A stretch of DNA of 64,000 nucleotides. Source: Psychrobacter glacincola (lineage in GTDB: Bacteria > Pseudomonadota > Gammaproteobacteria > Pseudomonadales > Moraxellaceae). Positions 1-8,266 of the stretch are shown here, piece by piece; position 1 is the stretch's first letter, and every line of letters starts with the position of its first letter. The stretch is from assembly GCF_904846215.1 (NCBI RefSeq), contig NZ_CAJGZK010000012.1:1-64000 (forward strand), given 5' to 3'. The notes below the pieces were generated by a model that was not told the origin of the DNA, did no database searches, and worked only from the letters and a program-made list of their open reading frames with translations. Position numbers and translations under genes: made by a program.

Positions 1-69
1 CACGGGCTAAATGAGCATCGTAAGTTACGGTTTATTAAAGACTTTTTAGGCTCAAAGTCACTCAAATAG
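1..69 (+). CDS. C-terminal end of an unidentified protein (partial)
   Basis: An open frame enters from the left edge and stops at TAG 67-69, giving a basic tail of 22 residues ending DFLGSKSLK. I do not recognise the family from so little. The stop is followed at once by a 20-bp sequence that recurs 40 bp later and looks like the end of an insertion sequence, so it could be the end of a transposase. That is inference only. A terminator-like hairpin lies at 133-168. Confidence 0.35.
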   Translation, partial: HGLNEHRKLRFIKDFLGSKSLK

Positions 70-131
70 CATGAATTATGTCCATTAGCGACTACCTTCT
101 ACTTTTTAGCATGAATTTTGTCCATTACACC
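69..131. repeat. IS-end-like direct repeat
   Basis: AGCATGAATTATGTCCATTA occurs at about 69-88 and again with one mismatch at about 109-127. The 13-mer at 119-131 (TGTCCATTACACC) is present as an exact inverted copy at 237-249, inside the neighbouring palindromic element. Paired copies like this resemble the terminal repeats of a small or decayed mobile element, but no transposase is visible. Confidence 0.35.
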
Positions 132-132
132 T

Positions 133-168
133 AAACCCATAGGTTGCAAAGCAATTTATGGGTTTTTT
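133..168 (+). terminator. Rho-independent terminator
   Basis: Nine-base stem AAACCCATA (133-141) pairs with TATGGGTTT (157-165), followed by a T run. It probably ends the transcript of the partial gene at the left edge. Confidence 0.65.
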
Positions 169-212
169 ATGCGTCTTTTTATGCGTCTTGAAATTGTTCG
201 CTAACATAAAAC

Positions 213-358
213 TATAGTCAGCGAAAAGTAATATCGGGTGTAATGGACATTATGTACTGCTGGTATCAATTTTTTTTGCTCGCTGTGCCCTTGCAGACAG
301 AGGCTGCAAAAAATTTGCACTCGCAGTAGCGTAGCGTTTTTGGAGTATTTTGACTATA
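213..358 (+). repeat. TATAGTCA palindromic element, copy 1
   Basis: About 146 bp, bounded by TATAGTCA at 213 and TGACTATA at 351-358. It carries the internal palindrome and the conserved loop GCAGACAGAGGCTGC. Near position 237 it has extra bases compared with other copies (GGTGTAATGGACA where others have only ACAC), matching the IS-like repeat at 119-131 in inverted orientation. Confidence 0.85.
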
Positions 359-649
359 CATAACTAGATATTTATAAAAAGGGATTTTTTTAACACACAC
401 ACTGCAAGAGAATGAGTTTATTAACATAAAACTTATCATATACTCACAGGAGGATGTGGCACTATTCGTCAATTATAAGTACGATGAGATGGTTGCTATA
501 CATTCAAATATTAATCTACGAGAGTAATGTGATAATAACGATTGAAAGTACTATCCATATACTAAAAATAATAATTTTTAATAGATAATTCTTTAATAAC
601 TGATTTTTTGACAAAAAATACAATCTCAAAAAAACTTTAGGAGTCCTAC

Positions 650-1774
650 ATGTATCAATTAACGAAAATGAGCACGGCAATATCTGTACTTGGTTTATCA
701 ACCGTTCTGTTGATGGGTCAAAGTATCGCTGCAACCCACAGCAGCGCAAAGGTTACCAACAAAACTACAGCTAGCAATACTACTGATATAAGTCCAGTTA
801 CCAATGGTGTGAGTCAAAAAATTGCCGGCAAAAGCAAAGCAGCGATAACGTTAAATAAGCTTTTACCGACTATTAAATATACCACTGAAAATCTGCCCGT
901 GGAGGCGCAAAAGGTAAATAGTGCTACTTGGACACAAGGTATGAAGAGAAATAGTCATACTACCACTAAGCTGCAAGCTTTATTGAACTGGCAGCAAAAC
1001 GGTGTTGGCTCTGTAGATGGTTATTGGGGAAAGAATTCTCGTAAAGCCATGCAGGCTTTTCAGATGGCAAATGGGTTGGCAGTGACTGATACTTTAAATA
1101 CTGAAACATGGCAGGCACTAACCAAGAACGATAAGCTTATGGCGCAGCCAGTATTGGTCAGTTATGAGCTCAGTGATGCTGATATCAATATAAAAACCAC
1201 GACGATTCCGGAAAGTGCAGAAGCCAAAGCCAAGCTTGAGGGCATGTACTACGAAAGCGTGATTGAAGGCTTAGCAGAAAAATTTCATATCAGCGAAAAT
1301 TATCTTAAGGCGCTCAATCCGAATGCTAAATTTGCAGTGGGCGAAACCATCATTGTCTATAATCCGGGCAATCCTAACACCAAGCCTGTCAGTCGAGTGG
1401 TTGCTGACAAAACTACCGAAACATTATATGCGTATGATGATAAAGGTATCTTGGTTGCCAGCTATCCAACCACAGTAGGTAGTACTACTACGCCATCGCC
1501 AACAGGCACGCATACGGTCGCAGTAAAGGTACACGAACCCAACTATACTTATACAGCAGATAATGGCAGCAAGTCTATCCTTCCACCCGGTCCTAATAAC
1601 CCTGTGGGGTCAGTATGGATTGGACTCAGTAAGCCGTCATATGGAATTCATGGTTCACCCGATCCTGCTCGTATCAGTCGTCAGGCATCGGCAGGTTGTA
1701 TACGGTTGACCAATTGGGATGCGCTTGCGTTACTTGGCGTGATACAAAATGGCGCGACGGTTGAGTTCAGATAA
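650..1774 (+). CDS. Secreted L,D-transpeptidase with peptidoglycan-binding domain
   Basis: A 374-residue YkuD-family enzyme that would form or modify 3-3 peptidoglycan cross-links, or attach proteins to peptidoglycan, in the periplasm. Residues 1-28 form a signal peptide. About 105-158 is a PG_binding_1 repeat, and about 198-240 looks LysM-like. The catalytic YkuD domain follows, with the signature HGSPDP...SAGCIRL giving His334 and Cys350 near the C-terminus. The start is fixed by TAGGAG six bases upstream of the ATG. It appears monocistronic, with a strong terminator at 1835-1865. The family assignment is secure. Which cross-link or partner it uses cannot be told from sequence. Confidence 0.9.
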   Translation: MYQLTKMSTAISVLGLSTVLLMGQSIAATHSSAKVTNKTTASNTTDISPVTNGVSQKIAGKSKAAITLNKLLPTIKYTTENLPVEAQKVNSATWTQGMKRNSHTTTKLQALLNWQQNGVGSVDGYWGKNSRKAMQAFQMANGLAVTDTLNTETWQALTKNDKLMAQPVLVSYELSDADINIKTTTIPESAEAKAKLEGMYYESVIEGLAEKFHISENYLKALNPNAKFAVGETIIVYNPGNPNTKPVSRVVADKTTETLYAYDDKGILVASYPTTVGSTTTPSPTGTHTVAVKVHEPNYTYTADNGSKSILPPGPNNPVGSVWIGLSKPSYGIHGSPDPARISRQASAGCIRLTNWDALALLGVIQNGATVEFR

Positions 1775-1834
1775 TGCATCATGATTTACAAGTCGTTATT
1801 TGAAAAATGATTAAATCCGAAAATGCAGACAAAA

Positions 1835-1865
1835 AAATACCGCTGATATTTAGCGGTATTTTTTA
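1835..1865 (+). terminator. Rho-independent terminator of the L,D-transpeptidase gene
   Basis: Ten-base stem AAATACCGCT / AGCGGTATTT with a seven-base loop and a T run on the + strand. Confidence 0.85.
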
Positions 1866-2005
1866 TGGTAGAAGCAATAAACCAATATCAACTTACTAAA
1901 ATATGATAGGCAATAATAAGTAGGTTAGCAGTATCATTATTATTATCAGTTAAACCACTCAAGCACTATAGCTATGCTCTTATAACTATTTTAGTAGATA
2001 ATAAT

Positions 2006-2227
2006 TTAGTTTTTACCACGGTAAGTAATGCGACCTTTAGATAAGTCATAAGGGGTCATTTCAACCTTAACTTTATCACCAGTCAGAATTCGGATGTAAT
2101 GCTTACGCATCTTACCTGAGATGTGCGCAATGATTTCGTGTCCGTTTTCTAAACGAACTTTAAACAAAGTATTTGGAAGGGTGTCAATGACTTCGCCTTC
2201 AAATTCAATAATCTCGTCTTTTGCCAT
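2006..2227 (-). CDS. infA: Translation initiation factor IF-1
   Basis: A 73-residue S1/OB-fold protein, normal IF-1 length. It binds the ribosomal A site and cooperates with IF-2 and IF-3 at initiation. It begins [11 protein letters not shown] and contains the family-typical [25 protein letters not shown] and [11 protein letters not shown] segments. The frame could extend five codons further upstream, but the standard IF-1 start at 2227 fits the family. No strong Shine-Dalgarno sequence is seen. It is transcribed on the minus strand downstream of truA but separated by about 120 bp, so it probably has its own promoter. Confidence 0.95.
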   Translation of the reverse strand: MAKDEIIEFEGEVIDTLPNTLFKVRLENGHEIIAHISGKMRKHYIRILTGDKVKVEMTPYDLSKGRITYRGKN

Positions 2228-2351
2228 AATTCGTATCATCAATCAATTTAAAATAAGCCCATATTATACGTAAGTTAGCAGATTAAAGCAATACGGAACC
2301 TGATTTTTACTTGACAGCCTGTAAGTGATATGTATGCCAGATTATATTAAT

Positions 2352-3227
2352 CTAGTCAGGAAGGTTGAGCCAAATAGGAGTGAGTGGCGCACTTGGTAAT
2401 AAGCTTTGAAAGTGCTCAGGATAATAGGCATTAATAAAATACAAGCCATCACCTGAAGCAGTCGGCGGCGCTATTGTTCGATCTTTTTTAGCCAAAATAT
2501 TTAAGAAGTCAGCCGGTTCTAACTCGTGTCTGCCAATTGCATATAGGGTTCCCATAAGATTTCGAACCATATGGTGTAAAAATCCATCAGCTTGAATATC
2601 GAAGACGATAAACTGACCTTGAGTAAAAAGATTGGCATGGCTAATATGCCGTACAGGTTGATTGGATTGACAAGCGGCAGCACGGTAGCTACTAAAATCG
2701 TGCGTACCTACGATATCAGCAGCAGCGAGCTGCATCGCTTTTAGGTCAAGCGGCTCATAGATATGGGTCACTTGATGATTGAGGATGGCAGGACGCTGCG
2801 TTTGGTTCAGAGTGATATAACGATAACGACGAGCGATGGCGGCAAAACGGGCATGAAATTCTGCCGGCATCGGCTGAACCCAGCGCAAGGCTATATCGTC
2901 AGGCAATAGGCTATTGACACCGCGCAGCCAGTTGTGTGTGGGTCGATAGGCATGAGTGACAAAATGGGCAATCATATTGCTGGCATGAACACTTGAGTCT
3001 GTGCGCCCTGCGGCAATCACCTCTACTGTCTCATTGGCGACAGTACTAATAGCGGCTTCTACCGCTTCTTGTACGCCAAGTACCTCTCTTTGGCGTTGCC
3101 AGCCATGATAGTGGGTGCCCAAAAATTCAATAGCAATGGCTAAGGTATAGGTCAGGCGTTTTGCCTCGTTGTTTTCGGTCATGGATATGGTCATTATTGG
3201 CTTTATACAAGAGTGATGGGTATTCAT
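2352..3227 (-). CDS. truA: tRNA pseudouridine(38-40) synthase TruA
   Basis: Isomerises uridines 38-40 in the anticodon arm of many tRNAs. The 291 residues contain the catalytic signature AAGRTDSSVHA (nucleophile Asp77), the FHARFAA..RRYRY block and the C-terminal GFLHHMVRNL segment. The start is uncertain. The ATG at 3227 abuts the stop of the asparaginase gene, but ATGs at residues 12 and 16 would give a length closer to the usual 265-275 residues. The abutting arrangement suggests an asparaginase-truA transcript with translational coupling. Confidence 0.93.
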   Translation of the reverse strand: MNTHHSCIKPIMTISMTENNEAKRLTYTLAIAIEFLGTHYHGWQRQREVLGVQEAVEAAISTVANETVEVIAAGRTDSSVHASNMIAHFVTHAYRPTHNWLRGVNSLLPDDIALRWVQPMPAEFHARFAAIARRYRYITLNQTQRPAILNHQVTHIYEPLDLKAMQLAAADIVGTHDFSSYRAAACQSNQPVRHISHANLFTQGQFIVFDIQADGFLHHMVRNLMGTLYAIGRHELEPADFLNILAKKDRTIAPPTASGDGLYFINAYYPEHFQSLLPSAPLTPIWLNLPD

Positions 3228-4313
3228 TTAGCGTTTTTTGATGCTTGTGCCAGTTTGCTGAACATTGTTTAACCAGCGTTGTCGACGCCGTGCTGGGCTG
3301 TCGTGGCGCACCAGTAACCATAGCAAGCGTGCATAAATAGCTGGAATGGTTAAGCGCCCACCTGCTATCACTTGATAGTCGTATTGCCAACTGCCTGCAG
3401 CGTAGGTATCGCTAACACCACCAAACGGTGATTGGCTCGCACACACTACCATGTGGCCTTTTTCATAAGCCAGTTGCAAGGCTTCTGCTAACTCTACTGA
3501 ATAAGGGACATTACCAGCACCATAGCCTAATAAAATAATGCCACAAGGCGGCTGTAATAATAAGGCACGCAGCTGTTGGTTTAATACGTCGGTCGTATTG
3601 GGCATACAGTACAATGCATGAACACAAGCGTGTTCGGCGCGAACTGCAATATCAGTGCTGATCTCTTGTTGGTCATCAAGCCAATGCTGACGGCGAGTAT
3701 CTGGCAAAGTTTTGACATAACTATTGGCAGGATAAGCCGCTCTAGAGTGACCGGTAAATGCCATAAAGTCATGGCTATGTATTTTTTGTACCGTTTGCGC
3801 GGGCCATGATTCGCCGCCGAAGCCAATCTTTACGCCAGATTCACCGGCACCTGCCAGTTTTAAAGAGTCAGTAAGGTTGTTCCAAGCATCGCTTAGGGCA
3901 TCTACTTTGTAAGAGTACAGCTCCTCGCTATCTAATAGGGGATGCATGCTACCGGTCACAACAACACAAATATCGCTACCTGCAAAGGCTTCTGCTAAGA
4001 ACGCTCCCAAGTAACTTAGCGTATCAGTGCCCGTGATTAATACAAAACGTCTACTGCCTTGTTGATAAGCGGACAGTAGCAGCTGATAAAAATGAACAAA
4101 ATCGCTAGGTGTAAACTGACTGCTGTCTTTAATCAAAGTATTGTTAAGCCAAGCGATGGGCGATAAAGTAAACGCATTATCCAGTTCAGCCAGTAGTTGC
4201 TGCAAAGTTGGCAAAAACACCTCTGCTGATAGTGGCGCTAATGGACGACCATAACTGCCAAAAGTGCCACCAGCATAAATAAGTTGAATGGGTGCAGGGC
4301 GTGTATTTGTCAT
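3228..4313 (-). CDS. L-asparaginase family amidohydrolase
   Basis: A 361-residue asparaginase that would hydrolyse asparagine to aspartate and ammonia. It shows both family signatures: an N-terminal YAGGTFGS with nucleophile Thr17 and a second LITGTDTLSYLG with Thr97/Asp98. No signal peptide is visible, so it is probably cytoplasmic (type I-like). It starts with ATG at 4313 and runs directly into truA. Glutaminase side activity or a different small amide substrate cannot be excluded. Confidence 0.85.
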   Translation of the reverse strand: MTNTRPAPIQLIYAGGTFGSYGRPLAPLSAEVFLPTLQQLLAELDNAFTLSPIAWLNNTLIKDSSQFTPSDFVHFYQLLLSAYQQGSRRFVLITGTDTLSYLGAFLAEAFAGSDICVVVTGSMHPLLDSEELYSYKVDALSDAWNNLTDSLKLAGAGESGVKIGFGGESWPAQTVQKIHSHDFMAFTGHSRAAYPANSYVKTLPDTRRQHWLDDQQEISTDIAVRAEHACVHALYCMPNTTDVLNQQLRALLLQPPCGIILLGYGAGNVPYSVELAEALQLAYEKGHMVVCASQSPFGGVSDTYAAGSWQYDYQVIAGGRLTIPAIYARLLWLLVRHDSPARRRQRWLNNVQQTGTSIKKR

Positions 4314-4428
4314 AGGCGAAAAGTACTGTATTGATTTTAAAGTGAATAGACGATAGAGCAGAATGATTGAAAGAAGCGCTGTTTCTAGAGAAGTGATAGA
4401 GAAATAAAAATAAAAATTACCATAAATT

Positions 4429-4462
4429 CAGCGAGTACTCTAAACGGGTAGAATACTCGCTG
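4429..4462 (-). terminator. Hairpin downstream of the fimV pair
   Basis: Perfect nine-base stem CAGCGAGTA / TACTCGCTG just past the stop of the FimV C-terminal ORF. The minus strand after it is T-rich but lacks a contiguous U tract, so termination is likely rather than certain. Confidence 0.45.
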
Positions 4463-4476
4463 TCGTACCAGTCATT

Positions 4477-6138
4477 TTAGGCAGTGCGATCAAGCAATAA
4501 TTGTGCTTGCTGCTGCTGTTCACTATTGCCTTTAGCAATGACTTCATTTAGTAGGCGTTTGGCACTATCGTATTCGCCAAGTTGCACATACTGACCTGCT
4601 AAATCCAGCGTCACTTGATTGCTGTCTAAAGATTTGACAAAATCAAAATCTGCTGCGAACCGTGATGAAAAATCTTCGGCACTGTCAGTATCAGCTGCAA
4701 TATCAATAGCATCGTCGATATGAATATTGGCATATTCGCTATCAATTTCAACTGGCGTGCTCGCCGTTGTAGACTCTGATAAAGAATCAAAGTCGAAATC
4801 ATCGTCTATTACCGTATCATCATCGAACATCATGGTAGTAGGGGCAATGCTAGAAGCTTCAGAATCGTTTTTTACAATATCTGTCTCTTCAACGCTTATA
4901 TTTTCAATATTTGCGTCTTCGATACTGATGTCTTCGAAACTAAAATCATCAAAATTATCTTCGACAATAGAATGCTGAATAGCTGTATTATTTTGTGTTT
5001 CATCTAAAATATCGACATTGTCTAAAGATAGTGTCAGACGGTCATCATCTAAATAAGGGGTCTCTGTTGTGACAGGCGCATTACTGATAACGTTATTGGT
5101 ATTGGCATCACCGTCTAAATCTAAGACAAATTCATCTTCTAATGATAGCTCATTTAAGCCACTGTTAACGCTATCATGAGTGGCGCTGTTGACGGGAGAT
5201 TCTGTAGAGGTAAGACTTTGCTCAGACAACTCAAAATCAAAATCAAAATCGCTATCACTGTCACTGTCACTATCATTGTCAGTACTATGACTATTATTAT
5301 CGGTGTCTATGACCATAGTGGTGGGTGTTAAGATATTTTCGTCTACTAAGTCAAGCTTGGTAACAGGTGCCGAGTTAGCATCAGTAGTAGGGACAGGTTC
5401 ATTATTGCTGTCTTCTAAATCACTCAGACTAAGATCGAACGCTTGCTCAATATCATCGAAATTATCGTCATCAAAAGCATTGTCATCAAGACCATTGTCA
5501 TCAAAAGCCTTGGAAGCCGTTACTGTTTCATCAGTAGCTTTCGATGAGTCGTTTTTATACTCAATATTTTGAGCTGCATCAGTATCAAGGACGGCACTGT
5601 TGCTGCTCGCTTTATTGATTGGTAGATTAAAATCTAAACTTTCAAATCCATTATCTTCGCTCTTGTCTGCTAACATAGTTTGTTTAGCGACTTGGGTTTG
5701 TTCTTCAGTCAGCAAAGCTTTTAACTGATCGGCTTGTGCAATACTTTTTTTATCATTATTTGCTTTGATAGCATCATAAACTTTATTAAAATTTTCAGAC
5801 TCATCTATCGTGGCATATACCGCAAGTAGCTTGAGAGATAATTGGCTATCATTTGGTTTTTCGCTGAGACCACGATTGAGGGTTTCAATGGCTTTGTCAT
5901 AGCGCTGTTGGTCCATAAAACGCTGAGCAATCTCAATATGATCAAACTTTTTATCGTTGTTAGTAGCGGTTTGAGTAGGCGTGCTTTTAGAAGCAGCATG
6001 CTTCGATAAGGGCTCAATTTTGCCAGTATTTGTACTCAGCGGCTTTGATGGCTTTTGCGCTTTATTTTTGCGCATTACCAAGACTGCGACGAGTAAAATG
6101 ACCACCAATCCGGCGATGATATATAGCATATTGTCCAT
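4477..6138 (-). CDS. FimV C-terminal half: membrane anchor, acidic cytoplasmic region, TPR and FimV C-terminal domain
   Basis: A 553-residue protein starting MDNMLYIIAGLVV, so it opens with a single transmembrane segment (residues 2-23). TPR-like helices follow around 65-110, then a very acidic, low-complexity stretch rich in Asp, Ser and Glu (including a DSDSDSDSDFDFDF run). It ends in a conserved region (about 490-553, LDLAGQYVQLGEYDSAKRLL) typical of the FimV C-terminus. ATG 6138 is chosen because GGGAG lies directly upstream. The same frame is open to the upstream stop. In FimV proteins these parts are fused to the periplasmic LysM half, which here is a separate upstream ORF in the same frame. 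FimV is a polar scaffold for type IV pili and related systems. Confidence 0.8.
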   Translation of the reverse strand: MDNMLYIIAGLVVILLVAVLVMRKNKAQKPSKPLSTNTGKIEPLSKHAASKSTPTQTATNNDKKFDHIEIAQRFMDQQRYDKAIETLNRGLSEKPNDSQLSLKLLAVYATIDESENFNKVYDAIKANNDKKSIAQADQLKALLTEEQTQVAKQTMLADKSEDNGFESLDFNLPINKASSNSAVLDTDAAQNIEYKNDSSKATDETVTASKAFDDNGLDDNAFDDDNFDDIEQAFDLSLSDLEDSNNEPVPTTDANSAPVTKLDLVDENILTPTTMVIDTDNNSHSTDNDSDSDSDSDFDFDFELSEQSLTSTESPVNSATHDSVNSGLNELSLEDEFVLDLDGDANTNNVISNAPVTTETPYLDDDRLTLSLDNVDILDETQNNTAIQHSIVEDNFDDFSFEDISIEDANIENISVEETDIVKNDSEASSIAPTTMMFDDDTVIDDDFDFDSLSESTTASTPVEIDSEYANIHIDDAIDIAADTDSAEDFSSRFAADFDFVKSLDSNQVTLDLAGQYVQLGEYDSAKRLLNEVIAKGNSEQQQQAQLLLDRTA

Positions 6139-6189
6139 AGTTACTCCCACGCCTACGATCAGAGCTGCTTGCCTTGATCCGTTAGGCAA

Positions 6190-8010
6190 TTATTGATTGC
6201 GTAATTTTTTGAGACGAGCTTGCAGCTCAGCCAGTTTTTGGTTTTGTAATTGTAATTTGCGAGTATAGTTATCAAGGATACCACTGGTTTTTGATAACTG
6301 CTGAGCTTGTGATGCGGTACTTTGTCTTGATGATTTAAGCATGCTTAATACATCGCTGCTAAGTCCGTTACCCGTTGCCATGCCTGTTTTGGTTTTAGTG
6401 CCATCTGCACTGCCTTCATGACCGGGAGCAAGGACAGAAAACTGTGCCTTTGGCAAAATTTGTGTCTTGGTGGTCGCCAGTTTTTCAGTATGGTCGGCTG
6501 CTTGCACGGTATCGGATTTGGATACGGGTTTTGGTGCAATTGGTTTTTTTGCGACAGGGGTATTGGCCGCTCTATATGGTTTTTGAGCACTAATGGCAGC
6601 TTCAAGCTTTTGCTGTGGTGGTAGCGCATCATAATTAGGCAAACTTAACTGCGCATCTGCTTTTAATTGATTGGCGTTTTTATTGATAAAGGCATCAGGA
6701 TTTTGCGTCTGAATTTCTTTCATGACGGTTTGAACGTCGATATTGTTTTTCTCTGCGATTTGCTGCGCAATAACCCATAAGTTGTCGTTACGCTGCACAG
6801 TATAATTAATCTCGCTGCTAGCTGACTTATCCGATGTTGCCAACACTTGGCTTGACGTGTTTTTTGCTGCGACAGTCGCCTTTGGCGTTACTGCTTGCTG
6901 CAAGGCATTCGAGTTAGGTTGCATACTATTGAGAAGGGTTGTAGCGACGATACTATTGATACTATTGCCATTATTTGGGACAACGGCTTTATTGTTGCTG
7001 GTTAAAGCCACTTCATACGGTATTGGATTTTTGGGCGCCATAGGAATAGCGACCATCATGTCCGTATCACTTTTACTCTTCGGCTGTATCTGACGAGTAA
7101 TTTGTATGTTTAGGATATCGAACTGTTTATCCGTTTCGCTAGTAGCATAAGGCTTGCTATTTGATGAGGCGGTTAGACCTACATCATTATCCTTATTTGT
7201 GCCCGCCATGACACTATTGTTTTTCCTATCAATAGGATTATTTAATCGACCGTTTTTTAAGCGGCTAGGCGCGTAGGTTGTGATATTGCTTTGTGTCGTG
7301 GTTGCAACTGCTGTCGGTAAGCCAGACGATATAGTCGTTGCTTGAGCGCTAGGTATTTGTGAGCTTGACGCTTGGATACTTGGCGTTTGAATAACAGGCA
7401 CTCGTATATTAGGCGATTGAACAGTGCGCTCAGCTGACGTCGCCTTCAATGTAGATTTCGATGAATCAGATGATAATAGAGGTGGCGGTGCACCTTTTCT
7501 CACTGTCAATGGCTGCGCGTTAGTTGTAGAAACCACGGGTAAGTTAGGCTTCTTTGCGCCAGTTACGATATTTTTAGAAGTAGCAATCGGTAAGCTGTCA
7601 TTAAGCGGCATCAATAATGTCTTTGGAATAACATTGCGCTGATTGCCATCATTAATCGCTAAAACCACATCAGCAAAGGGTTTGGACATAGGTTTGGTGG
7701 TGGTAATAAAAACTTGACCACTCGTGGCCGAAGTCGGGTGGAAGCGTACGATCATAGAATCAGTTGGGGTCAGACCCATTTGCTGATAAATAGCGGCATT
7801 TGCCAAACTGGCTGAAAAGTCCGTGTTTTCAATATCAGTGACCATAATACTGGCAACTAGAGGTTCGTGCTGAGCTGAAATAACAACCGTCTTGCCAATG
7901 GTCGCTGCTTGGGCGCTAGGTACTAGGGCTACACAACCTATTGAATACAGCAATGCCATCGATACTGCGCGATGTATGCTAGTCAAGCGATAAGATAGAT
8001 GACAAGACAT
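6190..8010 (-). CDS. fimV: FimV N-terminal half: periplasmic LysM protein
   Basis: A 606-residue protein with a signal peptide (cleavage after AQA, about residue 35) and a FimV N-terminal domain (about 36-130). A long Ser/Thr/Pro/Asn-rich linker follows, then a LysM-type peptidoglycan-binding module at about 400-463 (INYTVQRNDNLWVIAQQI...). A C-terminal coiled-coil segment ends ELQARLKKLRNQ. In known FimV proteins the coiled coil is followed by a transmembrane helix and an acidic TPR cytoplasmic region. Here a TAA stop (6190-6192) intervenes, and those parts are encoded by the next ORF in the same frame. AAGGG precedes the ATG at 8010. Confidence 0.82.
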   Translation of the reverse strand: MSCHLSYRLTSIHRAVSMALLYSIGCVALVPSAQAATIGKTVVISAQHEPLVASIMVTDIENTDFSASLANAAIYQQMGLTPTDSMIVRFHPTSATSGQVFITTTKPMSKPFADVVLAINDGNQRNVIPKTLLMPLNDSLPIATSKNIVTGAKKPNLPVVSTTNAQPLTVRKGAPPPLLSSDSSKSTLKATSAERTVQSPNIRVPVIQTPSIQASSSQIPSAQATTISSGLPTAVATTTQSNITTYAPSRLKNGRLNNPIDRKNNSVMAGTNKDNDVGLTASSNSKPYATSETDKQFDILNIQITRQIQPKSKSDTDMMVAIPMAPKNPIPYEVALTSNNKAVVPNNGNSINSIVATTLLNSMQPNSNALQQAVTPKATVAAKNTSSQVLATSDKSASSEINYTVQRNDNLWVIAQQIAEKNNIDVQTVMKEIQTQNPDAFINKNANQLKADAQLSLPNYDALPPQQKLEAAISAQKPYRAANTPVAKKPIAPKPVSKSDTVQAADHTEKLATTKTQILPKAQFSVLAPGHEGSADGTKTKTGMATGNGLSSDVLSMLKSSRQSTASQAQQLSKTSGILDNYTRKLQLQNQKLAELQARLKKLRNQ

Positions 8011-8128
8011 ATGCAGCCCTTTGCAGTAAAAGTTGTCTGTGTTGTTATAACAAAATACTGTTTAGTTTACCAGTTTATTTCATTGCTGTTGTGACCAATA
8101 GTTTAATTGTATGCTTAATATTTACACA

Positions 8129-8266
8129 TATAGTCAGTGAAAAGTAATATCGACACATTATGTACTGCTGATATCAATTTTCCTTGCTTGCTGTGCCTAC
8201 GCAGACAGAGGCTGCAAAAAATTTGTACCAGCAGTACCGTAGCGTTTTTAGAGTATTTTGACTATA
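8129..8266 (+). repeat. TATAGTCA palindromic element, copy 2
   Basis: 138 bp, from TATAGTCA at 8129 to TGACTATA at 8259-8266. The queA stop codon occupies 8267-8269, so the element ends exactly where the gene ends. It lies between the fimV start and queA and may act as the queA terminator hairpin. Confidence 0.88.

Larger units (their letters stand above)
70..649. other. 580-bp gene-free stretch
   Basis: Contains the IS-end-like repeats, a terminator and palindromic element copy 1 (213-358). The AT-rich remainder (359-637) before the L,D-transpeptidase shows no credible gene. Confidence 0.6.

Noticed and set aside
266..749. Two minus-strand open frames near the left edge
   Set aside because: One overlaps a palindromic element, and the other overlaps the start of the L,D-transpeptidase gene; composition is not protein-like.
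5248..5280. Asp-Ser repeat DNA in the FimV C-terminal ORF as a microsatellite
   Set aside because: Units are imperfect, and acidic low complexity is normal for this part of FimV.
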